Assembly (NCBI GenBank): GCA_035286745.1
Contig: DATECU010000329.1
Location: 1 to 9,306 of the forward strand
Origin: DATECU01 sp035286745
GTDB taxonomy: Bacteria; Acidobacteriota; Vicinamibacteria; Fen-336
DNA length: 9,306 bases
Reading direction: 5' to 3'
How positions within the stretch are numbered: the stretch's first letter is position 1; the number at the start of each line of letters is the position of its first letter. Both the position numbers and the translations under genes were made by a program. This document shows, piece after piece, positions 1 to 6,217 of the stretch. The notes beneath the pieces are model-generated. The model ran no database searches. It was not told the origin of the DNA and was given only the letters and a program-made list of their open reading frames with translations.

Positions 1-12
1 TACGACCCGCGC

Positions 13-531
13 CTACGGAACGAAGGTGAAAGCCAGGTCGTTCGACCCCTTGCCGTCGAACATCACGTAGACCGTCCACTTTCCGGGCTTCACGATCCTG
101 AAGTCGTGCTGCCAGGGAGTGCGGGCATCGACATCCACCATGTTCGTGTCGGACACGACCCACTCGATGTTGCCCCTGCCGTTGGTTTCCTTGCCGTCGG
201 CGTCGCGTCCGGTCACATCGAGGCGGAACTTGTAGCCCACGGGGATGGGCTGCTCGACCACCTGCTTGACCGGGTCAGGCGCCGGTACGGTCTTGCCATC
301 CTCGTCCCACAGGACGTAGAGCCGGAGTTGGGCCCGCTCCACTGGATTGGTGTTGGTGACCGGATCCTCGCAGAGCCCCTGGGTGCAGGGCGTCGGCGTC
401 GCCGTGGGCGTCGGTGTGGGCGTGGGGGTCGGAGTAGGTGTCGGCGTGCTGTTCGCCGGCGAGTTGGAGCCACCGCAGGCTCCCAGAAGCATCGCGGCGG
501 CAAAGGCCCCCGCAGCGTATCGCTGATTCAT
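13..531 (-). CDS. Tethered lipoprotein with Ig-like domain (domain B, copy 1)
   Basis: A 172-aa predicted lipoprotein of unknown function. Residues 1-19 form a type II signal peptide ending in the lipobox LGAC (Cys19). Gly20 at +2 suggests outer-membrane sorting in a diderm. Residues 29-48 are ten TP/TA dipeptides, an extended tether. After Cys49 and Cys54 comes a domain of about 110 residues. It has the motif NTNPVER (60-66), LDVTGRDADGK (104-114), a central Trp124 in IEWVVSDTN, PGKW (149-152) and DGKGSND (159-165). The pattern of a beta strand, W, S-D-T and a late G-x-x-x-V-x-x-x-D-G resembles bacterial Ig-like (BIG-type) folds. The fold is inferred, not shown. The same landmarks occur in the proteins at 5591-6133 and in the C-terminal half of 7001-7876, so the three are probably paralogous. 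The start is supported by an AAGGAG ribosome site 8 nt upstream and a strong promoter. The gene is probably transcribed alone, since 197 bp separate it from the upstream gene. Confidence 0.88.
   Translation of the reverse strand: MNQRYAAGAFAAAMLLGACGGSNSPANSTPTPTPTPTPTPTPTATPTPCTQGLCEDPVTNTNPVERAQLRLYVLWDEDGKTVPAPDPVKQVVEQPIPVGYKFRLDVTGRDADGKETNGRGNIEWVVSDTNMVDVDARTPWQHDFRIVKPGKWTVYVMFDGKGSNDLAFTFVP
388..447 (-). repeat. Hexamer tandem repeat encoding the TP tether
   Basis: Ten degenerate 6-bp units of the form GG-N-GT-N on the plus strand encode ten Thr-Pro (one Thr-Ala) dipeptides on the minus strand. Third positions vary, so the protein repeat is better conserved than the DNA. Gain or loss of a unit would change tether length without a frameshift. 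Confidence 0.8.
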
Positions 532-539
532 CGTGCGCT

Positions 540-545
540 CTCCTT
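540..545 (-). promoter_or_regulatory. Ribosome binding site AAGGAG for the 13-531 lipoprotein
   Basis: AAGGAG read on the minus strand lies 8 nt before the ATG at 531. This good Shine-Dalgarno match fixes the start that places the signal peptide at the N-terminus. Confidence 0.75.
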
Positions 546-576
546 GCGTCAGTGGCTGGTGAGAACCGGACCTCTC

Positions 577-605
577 AGTCTAGGAGTGGCTGCACCCGGT
601 GTCAA
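577..605 (-). promoter_or_regulatory. Sigma70-like promoter for the 13-531 lipoprotein
   Basis: On the minus strand a perfect -35 box TTGACA (605-600) is followed by a 17-bp spacer and a -10 box TAGACT (582-577; 4 of 6 consensus bases). Transcription would start near 570, giving a leader of about 40 nt that contains the ribosome site. This is the best promoter in the window. The remainder of the 532-728 gap shows no gene and no convincing terminator (no hairpin followed by a T-run). Confidence 0.65.
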
Positions 606-728
606 TTCCCCTTTGTGAGCTTGGACGAGGCAAGGCAGACGAGGCGCCTCTCCGGCTTCGGCGCAGGAAGGACAGGACTCCTGAAGGCCGAGACCCGGTG
701 CGAACAGCGAGGGGACTCGGGTCGCGGG

Positions 729-3092
729 CTATGAGGTCTGGACCGGCGCTCCAGTCGCGGATTCGGCGAGGATCGCCACTCGCCACCCGCACAGGCCGGC
801 CAGCGCGTAGAGCACGGCGCCACCGAGGAGGGTCGGCGTGAAGCCGAAGTGGATCGAGGCTATGGTCGCCGCTACCGTCGCGATCACGGACATGCCCCCG
901 TTCACACCCCAGGCCCAGGGGACGATCTGGCCGTCCCGCAGGGACAGGATGCGAATCCCCGTCGGCAGCATGACGCCCATCACCACCCCCAGGCCGAAGG
1001 CAGCGAGAAAGGCGACCGCGACACGAACGGCGAACGGCCAGACGATGGCGCCCCGCAACGCGTCGGAGGCAAAGGCCGCCACGACCACCAGGACGGAAAG
1101 TGCCGCCCCCGCGCGGAGGACCAGCCGCCCCGGGTTCCCGGCTGCCCAGCCCTCGGCCAACAGGGCGCCCAGGGCGCCACCCAACAGCATGGCGGAGAGG
1201 ACGGTGACGAAGGCGTAGGTGGGGTGGCCAAGGAAGAGGACGAGCTTCTGCATGAGGCCGATCTCGACCACCATGAAGGCGAGGCCGATGAGGGCGAAGT
1301 AGGCGAGCCCCAGGCCGTGGCGCCGCCGCGCCAAGCGTTCCCCGCCGCCGAGGGCGGACATCCGGTACATGCCGAGCGGCACGAACACGAAGACGACCAC
1401 GAGCACGACCATCGTGAGGGCGATCACCGTGAGCATCCAGAGCGTGGGGTTCCGAAGCCGCGGGGATGAGAGCTGCCCGGTCAGGTCAAGGAGGTCGCTC
1501 GCCCGGCCGAAGTAGAAGAAGAAGGGCCGGTCGTCGGTTGGGGGAGTGATGTCGAGCGGATAGCCACGCACGGCGACCGAGCCTGCCCCCCCGTCGACCA
1601 GGCGCTCGATCTCGGTCTCGCCGGTCGTGCGGGGAGACAGGATGACCGTGAAGTCCGAGGCCCGTGAGGCGCTGTCGAGCCTCTCGATCTCCGCCGGCGT
1701 GAAGGCCGTACCCTTGGCGAGGGTGACGGCGAGACCCCGCTTCCAGGCCACGTAGAGGTGGTCCCGGGCGCGTCCGGCGGGGATGCCCCTGCGCTCGAGG
1801 GCTGCCGCCGCCAGCGCAATGAGGCGCACCGTCTCCGGGTCCCCCCGGTAGTACCGGCAGACGGCAACCACGCCCCGCGGCGTGAGCCGGGAGAAGTAAT
1901 CCTCGAAGGCCTCGATCGTGTAGAGGTTGTTCTCGGTCAGGGCGAAGGCGCCCGCCGAGGTGGCGGCCCAGGTATCGATGAGGGTGGCCTGGATGAGGTC
2001 GTAGCGCTGGCGCGACCGGCGCACGAAGCTGCGTCCCTCCGCGGTCACGAGTTCGACCCGCGGATCCCGGTAGAGCCCCCCGCTCTCCACCACGAAGCGC
2101 TCGTTCATCACGGTGTGGGTGATGAGCGGGTTGATGTCGACCGCCGTCACGCGACGAGACCCAGCCTGGAGGGCGTGGGCGACGTCCAGCCCTCCCCCGG
2201 GGCCGATCACGAGCACCTCGGCCCCTGCCCCCTCGAAGAGGGTCAGGCCCAGCGCGCTCACCGCGGTTGACCAGGGCGGCACCGAGTCCAGCGAGCTCAC
2301 GCGGGTCGCCGCCGCGGCGTCCATCTGGATTTCGAGCACGCCCGGCCTCAGGTCGACGACGGTGACCCGGGAGAAAGCGTTCCAGGCCTCGAACAGCAGC
2401 CGTCCCGCTTCCGCCTTGATCGGGGGCAGCGCGAAGAGAGGCGCCCGGGTGCTGGCGAGCAGGAGGAGGGTGGAGGCCAGGAAGGGGAGCCACCGCAGGC
2501 GACCGCTCCCCGCGAAGAGCGCCGCCGCCAGCGAGGCCATCGCCGCCACCAGGATCACCGCGGACGGGCCGCCGAGCCCCCGCAGGAGGAGGCCTGCCAG
2601 CACGGCCGCGCAGGCGGCGCCGAAGAGGTCGTAGGCGTAGACCCGGTTGACCGACCACCGGTAGGTGGCGATGGCCAGCGAGACGACCATCCCCGCGTAG
2701 AAGAAGGGCAGCACGGTCACGAGGATGAGCAGGATCAGGCGCAAGACGACGAAGTTCGAGAGGCCGACGTCACCCGCGCGCTGGGTGGTCTCCGCCACCG
2801 GGTTGGCCACCACGTAGGTGAGGGTAAGCACGGCAGCCCCCGCGAAGCGGCGGGCGTAGCGGGCGAGCTCCCGCTCCACGTTCCCTTCCCGGAAGCGATC
2901 GGCGTGGACGTAGACGTAGACGCCGCTGGCCCCGAGGCCGAGGAGCGCGAGGGAGATGGCGAGGAACGTGAAGTGGTAGTACATGATCGCGGAGAAGATC
3001 CGCGTTAGGACCACTTCGAGCAGCAGGTTGGCGAAGCACACGAGGGAGACGCCGAGAAGGGCACGACGGGGGGGCGGGAGCGCGGGAACCAT
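729..3092 (-). CDS. Polytopic membrane protein with spermidine-synthase-like domain
   Basis: A 787-aa protein with three parts. Residues about 10-220 hold hydrophobic membrane segments. Residues about 225-535 form a Rossmann-type spermidine synthase/SAM-methyltransferase-like domain: the nucleotide-binding loop GPGGGLD is at 297-303, the acidic strand end AVDINP at 317-322 (Asp319), and YTIEAFEDYF at 391-400. Residues about 548-775 form a second membrane block with VVEIGLMQKL (608-617) and WGVNGG (728-733), which I associate with the bacterial fused-membrane spermidine synthase-like family. Canonical SpeE has a D-x-x-D-P element after the fourth strand. Here the equivalent stretch reads YDLIQATLIDTWAAT (364-378) without that pair, so ordinary polyamine synthesis is doubtful. 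True substrate unknown. Likely inner membrane. The ATG start lacks a clear Shine-Dalgarno sequence, but a -10-like box sits 12 nt before it (see promoter). The gene stands alone, divergent from 3338-3916. Confidence 0.88.
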   Translation of the reverse strand: MVPALPPPRRALLGVSLVCFANLLLEVVLTRIFSAIMYYHFTFLAISLALLGLGASGVYVYVHADRFREGNVERELARYARRFAGAAVLTLTYVVANPVAETTQRAGDVGLSNFVVLRLILLILVTVLPFFYAGMVVSLAIATYRWSVNRVYAYDLFGAACAAVLAGLLLRGLGGPSAVILVAAMASLAAALFAGSGRLRWLPFLASTLLLLASTRAPLFALPPIKAEAGRLLFEAWNAFSRVTVVDLRPGVLEIQMDAAAATRVSSLDSVPPWSTAVSALGLTLFEGAGAEVLVIGPGGGLDVAHALQAGSRRVTAVDINPLITHTVMNERFVVESGGLYRDPRVELVTAEGRSFVRRSRQRYDLIQATLIDTWAATSAGAFALTENNLYTIEAFEDYFSRLTPRGVVAVCRYYRGDPETVRLIALAAAALERRGIPAGRARDHLYVAWKRGLAVTLAKGTAFTPAEIERLDSASRASDFTVILSPRTTGETEIERLVDGGAGSVAVRGYPLDITPPTDDRPFFFYFGRASDLLDLTGQLSSPRLRNPTLWMLTVIALTMVVLVVVFVFVPLGMYRMSALGGGERLARRRHGLGLAYFALIGLAFMVVEIGLMQKLVLFLGHPTYAFVTVLSAMLLGGALGALLAEGWAAGNPGRLVLRAGAALSVLVVVAAFASDALRGAIVWPFAVRVAVAFLAAFGLGVVMGVMLPTGIRILSLRDGQIVPWAWGVNGGMSVIATVAATIASIHFGFTPTLLGGAVLYALAGLCGWRVAILAESATGAPVQTS

Positions 3093-3104
3093 GGCAGGGG
3101 CGGG

Positions 3105-3133
3105 ATCCTAGCAGGCGCCCGCACCGGCCGCAA
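3105..3133 (-). promoter_or_regulatory. Putative extended -10 promoter, near-leaderless
   Basis: On the minus strand TTGCGG (3133-3128) is followed by a 17-bp spacer and TAGGAT (3110-3105), which is directly preceded by TGC, an extended -10 (TGn) motif. The box ends only 12 nt before the ATG at 3092, so initiation about 7 nt downstream would leave a leader of about 6 nt. The absence of a ribosome site in that gap agrees with leaderless translation. Both boxes are only partial matches to consensus. Confidence 0.4.
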
Positions 3134-3141
3134 CCAACCAG

Positions 3142-3159
3142 GACCGGCCCGACCGGCCC
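3142..3159. repeat. Tandem 9-bp repeat GACCGGCCC x2
   Basis: Two perfect adjacent copies of GACCGGCCC lie just upstream of the predicted -35 box of the spermidine-synthase-like gene. The core ACCGG recurs at 3123, 3166 and 3239 in the same divergent region. This could be an operator, but the bases are those that G+C-rich DNA throws up often. The rest of the 3093-3337 region holds only the promoter and ribosome-site elements listed here. Confidence 0.25.
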
Positions 3160-3291
3160 GGCGAGACCGGCGAGAGCGTCGAGTGAGCTTCCGTGGCGTC
3201 CTGACAGCGAGAACCTCGCATTCGCTCGTGGGCGTCAAACCGGCCGCCGCCTTCCCGAGTTGCCGGAGTGCCGGAGGTGCCTGCGGTGCGC

Positions 3292-3297
3292 TAAAAT
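3292..3297 (+). promoter_or_regulatory. -10-like box TAAAAT before 3338-3916
   Basis: TAAAAT matches the -10 consensus at 5 of 6 positions and is a conspicuous AT island in G+C-rich sequence, 40 nt upstream of the ATG. No good -35 lies at 16-18 bp: the hexamer at the 17-bp spacing is TGCCGG. Either an activator is needed or this is a different sigma class. Confidence 0.4.
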
Positions 3298-3322
3298 AGA
3301 CACCTTACCGAGGCTCGACCTC

Positions 3323-3328
3323 AGGAGG
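3323..3328 (+). promoter_or_regulatory. Ribosome binding site AGGAGG deciding the start at 3338
   Basis: A perfect AGGAGG sits 9 nt before ATG 3338. The open frame extends up to ATG 3260, but that longer start has no ribosome site, lies upstream of the -10-like box, and would bury the signal peptide. 3338 is therefore chosen. Confidence 0.75.
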
Positions 3329-3337
3329 CGTGTGCGT

Positions 3338-3916
3338 ATGATGGGAAACCAGCCGTTCGGACGGAGATCTGCGGTGCTCGCGGTTCCGTTGTTGGTCGTT
3401 GCGTTTGGTATGGTGGCTGGTTCCTGCGGTTCGAGCGACCCCACACCGTCAGCCCCGGTCACCCAGCCCTCGGCATCTCCCACGCCGATCCTCACCCCCA
3501 CGCCCGGCTCCACCCCCGCCGCTTGCCCCACCCTGAGCCGCTGGACTTCTGGAATCCAGAACATCACCGACGCGGAGACCCGCCCGGCGGAGAAGCCCTA
3601 CGTTGGCGGTCACGTCGTCGTCGACTCGACGCCCCTGTTCGCTGGACGGCCCTGCAACGCCGAGCGCGACACCTGCGGCGGGCGCAAGTGCGAGGACCCG
3701 CGGGGTGGAGACTGGTGGCTGCTGGAGGGCGATAGCCCGAGCCAGCCCCGTGGCGAGGGGTACCAATTCCGGATCGGACCGCTGGTGGAAGGGCCCCACC
3801 GCTGGCGCGTCTGCCCCAAGCCCGACGCCATGGATGCCGAGGGAGTGCCCCTCGTCGTCAACCCCAGCGCGTGCACCGAGGGGGGATTCGACGTGGTGCC
3901 CCAGCCCCAGGGTTGA
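3338..3916 (+). CDS. Cys-rich lipoprotein of unknown function
   Basis: A 192-aa predicted lipoprotein. A basic N-terminus (Arg9, Arg10) and a hydrophobic stretch at 12-28 lead to AGSC with the lipid Cys at 30. Ala at -3 makes this a weaker lipobox than the others here. Residues about 34-60 are a Pro/Thr/Ser tether. The exported part starts at Cys63 and has six cysteines (Cys63, three in the span CNAERDTCGGRKC, one in WRVCP, one in SACTEG), enough for three disulfides. It also has DWWLLEGD and the segment YQFRIGPLVEGPHRWRVCP, whose alternating pattern looks like the last strands of a beta-sandwich. No relation to domains A or B is visible and I do not recognise the family. The stop codon is 19 bp before the proposed start of the glycosyltransferase-like gene, so the two probably share a transcript. 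Confidence 0.85.
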   Translation: MMGNQPFGRRSAVLAVPLLVVAFGMVAGSCGSSDPTPSAPVTQPSASPTPILTPTPGSTPAACPTLSRWTSGIQNITDAETRPAEKPYVGGHVVVDSTPLFAGRPCNAERDTCGGRKCEDPRGGDWWLLEGDSPSQPRGEGYQFRIGPLVEGPHRWRVCPKPDAMDAEGVPLVVNPSACTEGGFDVVPQPQG

Positions 3917-3935
3917 CCGGGCCGGTCCCGGTCCC

Positions 3936-5555
3936 TTGATCTGGGCGGGCGCCCCCTTGCGGCATGGCCTGAGGCCAGAGACGTTTCGGGACGCGGCGCT
4001 TGCCCTCATCGCCGCGGTCTGCGGAGTGGGGCTCGGCCTGCACTACGGCCGGATCGGCTTCATGCCCCTCGACCAGTCGATCGTGTTCGATGGCGGCTGG
4101 CGTGTGCTTTCGGGGCAGGTGCCGTTCCGGGACTTCACGACCCCCAGCGGAGTCGTTCCCATCTTCTTGCAGGGTCTGTTCTTCAAGCTGTTCGGTGTGA
4201 GCTGGCTCTCCTATTGCCTGCACGCCGCCATCGCCAACGGGCTCTTCTGTGCGACCGTCTACGGCATCCTGCGCTTGCTGAGCGCGGGCCGCCTCTGGTC
4301 CTTCGGCTGCGGCGTGCTGTCGGGCATCGTGTTCTATCCGCCCTTCGGTGTGCCGTACATGGACCAGCACGCCTTCTTCTTCGGCACGGTCGCGGTCCTG
4401 TTGGCTGTGGCGGCCACACGCGTTAGGGGCTCCTGGGGCCGGACCCTTTGCCTCGCTGGCCTGCCCGTCGCCTTGCTCTTCGCCTATCTGAGCAAACAAA
4501 TCCCGGCCGCCTTCTTCTTGCCGCTGCTGGCGCTGCCGCCGTGGCTCTTGCCGGGCCAGAGGCGAAGGACCGTGCTGGTGCTCGCCGGCTCGGCGGTGAC
4601 GACCATCGGCGCCGCCGCCTTGGCGGCAGGCCTGCTTGGCGTCGAGCTCCGGCTGTTCCTGGAGTCCTTCGTCTTCCTACCCGGTGCCGCCGGGGAAGCG
4701 CGTCTCAGGTCCCTCTCCACCCCCGGTGCGCTCCTGGTGGCCTTGGTGAGGGTCCCCTGGTCTTGGGGGCTTCTCAGCACCGGCCTGGTCCACCTGGCGG
4801 TTCTCGGACTCGGGATCCACCTGCTGCGGCGCGACCCATCCCCCGCGAAGACCAGCTCCGTCCTTCGCTTGCTCCTGGCCGAGCACCTGCTGCTCGCCTG
4901 TACCTGGTTCGCGATGCTCACCAAGAACGAGCCCGAGAACAGCATCCCCTACGCCTTCTTGGCTCTCGGCCTGGTGCAGGTGAGCGTCGCCAGCGCCCTC
5001 TCCAGGTGGCCGCGAGTCGCCGCCGCCGTCGCCACCACGGTGGCGATCGCGGCGACCGCCGACGCCTACCGATTCAATGCCCGGGTCAACCAGACCCGAC
5101 TGGTGCTGGGTCTCGAGGACACACCCCAGCCCGCCGAAGCCCCGACCCTACCTCCGGGCCTGACCTTCATGCGCTGGCGCGACCCCTCGTTCGGCGGCTA
5201 TTCGGCCCAGGATCTCTCGTCCCTGCTGGGGTTTCTCGGGCAGAACCCCGGCAACTTCCTGCTGGTGGGGGACGCCTCGATCCTCTACGGGTTGAGCGGC
5301 CGGCCCTCGGTGAACCCGGTGCTCTGGTTCCATCCCCGGCTCACCCTCCCCGGTCGCAGCACCCCGGGCTTCGTCGACTACCAGCGCAGGCTGGTCGAGA
5401 GTCTGGAGCGCCACCACGTGCGTTATGTGGTGGTGGAGATGGAGGGGAGCTTCATGGGCTCCCGCCCCGCCGCCTTCCCCGCGCTCGTCGACTACATCCA
5501 GACCCGGATCAAGGGGCGGCGGTCCTTCGGGACTTTCGACGTCATCGAGCTTTGA
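3936..5555 (+). CDS. GT-C-like polytopic membrane glycosyltransferase-like protein
   Basis: About 539 aa counted from TTG 3936. A first membrane helix at about 19-36 is followed by PLDQSIVFDGGWRVLSGQVP (44-63) and then RDF (65-67). An early exported loop with Asp residues (Asp46, Asp52) and a G-x-x-P-x-R-D-F ending is typical of GT-C lipid-phosphosugar-dependent glycosyltransferases (PMT/ArnT-like), where one such Asp is catalytic. Roughly nine to eleven hydrophobic segments run to about residue 372. A soluble C-terminal part (about 400-539) includes LLVGDASILYGLSGRP, near 443. The donor would be a polyprenyl-phosphate sugar and the acceptor is unknown. The start is uncertain: the frame is open far upstream inside the lipoprotein gene, and the first ATG, at 4062, would delete the first helix. 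TTG 3936 or TTG 3957 are therefore preferred, although neither has a good ribosome site. Translation may be coupled to the upstream lipoprotein. The gene converges on 5591-6133, with 35 bp between. Confidence 0.8.
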   Translation: MIWAGAPLRHGLRPETFRDAALALIAAVCGVGLGLHYGRIGFMPLDQSIVFDGGWRVLSGQVPFRDFTTPSGVVPIFLQGLFFKLFGVSWLSYCLHAAIANGLFCATVYGILRLLSAGRLWSFGCGVLSGIVFYPPFGVPYMDQHAFFFGTVAVLLAVAATRVRGSWGRTLCLAGLPVALLFAYLSKQIPAAFFLPLLALPPWLLPGQRRRTVLVLAGSAVTTIGAAALAAGLLGVELRLFLESFVFLPGAAGEARLRSLSTPGALLVALVRVPWSWGLLSTGLVHLAVLGLGIHLLRRDPSPAKTSSVLRLLLAEHLLLACTWFAMLTKNEPENSIPYAFLALGLVQVSVASALSRWPRVAAAVATTVAIAATADAYRFNARVNQTRLVLGLEDTPQPAEAPTLPPGLTFMRWRDPSFGGYSAQDLSSLLGFLGQNPGNFLLVGDASILYGLSGRPSVNPVLWFHPRLTLPGRSTPGFVDYQRRLVESLERHHVRYVVVEMEGSFMGSRPAAFPALVDYIQTRIKGRRSFGTFDVIEL

Positions 5556-5590
5556 CGCCGGCAGACCGCCGCCCGCCCCCGACGAAGCGG

Positions 5591-6133
5591 CTAGTTCCGG
5601 ATCTCGATCCTGACGTCGTTGGAGCGGATCCCGTCCACCTCGCAGTAGGCCACGAGCGAACCCGGGGCCAGAGCATCCAGGACCGGGTTGTAGGGGCTGT
5701 TGCCGCCGAGCCTGACGATGGAGGTGTTGCTGTAGGTCCACTGCGGTGTGCCGCGGGCCTGGGTGTGGCGGTTCGAGGCGTCGGTGGGCGTGACGTCCAG
5801 GTGAATGCGGCAGCCGACGGGCGAGATGGTGGACGGGTGAATCTGCCCCTGGCATTCCACGAAGTAGATCTTGGCCGTCAGCCGGGCCACCGGGTTGGTG
5901 TTGTTCGGGATGTCCTGACCGCCTCCGTTGTCGGGCGGGGGAGCCGGCGTGCTGTTGTCGGGCGGTGGGGTCGGGGTCGGGTTGGCCGGGGTGGGGATTG
6001 GTACCGGCACCACGATCACGGGAACCCCTGGGGAGATCCCGATCGGGCTGGGCCGGTTCGGCATTTCCTCGGTAATCGTTTGGCAACCGGCGAGAACGGC
6101 GGCGCTCGCCAGAGCCGTCAGGGTCTTGCGCAT
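5591..6133 (-). CDS. Lipoprotein with Ig-like domain (domain B, copy 2)
   Basis: A 180-aa predicted lipoprotein. The signal peptide ends in the consensus lipobox LAGC (Cys17), with Gln18 at +2. The leader after Cys17, TITEEMPNRPSPI (19-31), and the run VPVPIPTPANP (42-52) nearly duplicate those of 6218-6805. A Pro-rich tether reaches residue about 70. The exported domain has NTNPVAR (78-84), LDVTPTDAS (112-120), Trp132, SNTSIV (135-140), PGS (157-159) and DGIRSND (167-173). These landmarks occur in the same order as in the 13-531 protein, so the Ig-like domain B is shared. Cys94, Cys108 and Cys164 are the cysteines beyond the lipid Cys. The frame is open 25 codons further upstream, but ATG 6133 is chosen because the signal peptide begins there and a purine-rich ribosome site lies 5 nt before it. 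The gene lies 84 bp downstream of the domain A gene and has its own promoter. Function unknown. Confidence 0.88.
   Translation of the reverse strand: MRKTLTALASAAVLAGCQTITEEMPNRPSPIGISPGVPVIVVPVPIPTPANPTPTPPPDNSTPAPPPDNGGGQDIPNNTNPVARLTAKIYFVECQGQIHPSTISPVGCRIHLDVTPTDASNRHTQARGTPQWTYSNTSIVRLGGNSPYNPVLDALAPGSLVAYCEVDGIRSNDVRIEIRN
5978..6088 (-). repeat. Duplicated leader module, copy 1
   Basis: Encodes residues 16-52 of the 5591-6133 lipoprotein. At both DNA and protein level it matches the stretch at 6647-6754, with one extra codon here. Shared elements are the lipobox Gly-Cys, TITEEMP, RPSPI, and the P-V-P-I-P run ending in ANP. Confidence 0.8.
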
Positions 6134-6138
6134 GGGAT

Positions 6139-6147
6139 CCCCCTTCC
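6139..6147 (-). promoter_or_regulatory. Ribosome binding site for 5591-6133
   Basis: GGAAGGGGG on the minus strand is separated by 5 nt from ATG 6133. It supports this start over the upstream in-frame ATG at 6208, which overlaps the promoter. Confidence 0.65.
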
Positions 6148-6165
6148 GACTGGAAAGAACGGGAC

Positions 6166-6195
6166 ATGTTTGGGCCGCCGGCCGGGTCGTGTCAA
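6166..6195 (-). promoter_or_regulatory. Putative promoter for 5591-6133
   Basis: A perfect -35 TTGACA (6195-6190) is followed on the minus strand by an 18-bp spacer and a weak -10 AAACAT (6171-6166; 3 of 6). The box ends about 32 nt before the start codon. It implies that the domain B gene can be expressed apart from the domain A gene upstream. Confidence 0.45.
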
Positions 6196-6217
6196 GGTGC
6201 CTCTGCATCGAGCCACC

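Noticed and set aside
641..650. Palindrome GAGGCGCCTC in the 532-728 gap as a terminator
   Set aside because: It has no loop and no following T-run on either strand. Ten-base G+C palindromes are common by chance in such DNA.
692..723. GACCCG...CGGGTC inverted repeat just downstream of the spermidine-synthase-like gene
   Set aside because: A 6-bp stem with a 20-nt loop and no T-tract is too weak to call a terminator.
1486..2658. 390-codon minus-strand frame inside the spermidine-synthase-like gene
   Set aside because: Out-of-frame shadow rich in Arg, Gly and Pro. The other frame has clear membrane and nucleotide-binding motifs.
3260..3337. N-terminal extension of the Cys-rich lipoprotein to ATG 3260
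   Set aside because: There is no ribosome site, it would lie upstream of the -10-like box, and it would place 26 residues before the signal peptide.
3603..3935. Upstream extension of the glycosyltransferase-like frame into the lipoprotein gene
   Set aside because: The Arg/Ser/Pro-rich translation has no membrane segment and overlaps a well-supported gene in another frame.
6134..6208. N-terminal extension of 5591-6133 to ATG 6208
   Set aside because: The extension overlaps the predicted promoter, and ATG 6133 has both the ribosome site and a proper lipoprotein signal start.
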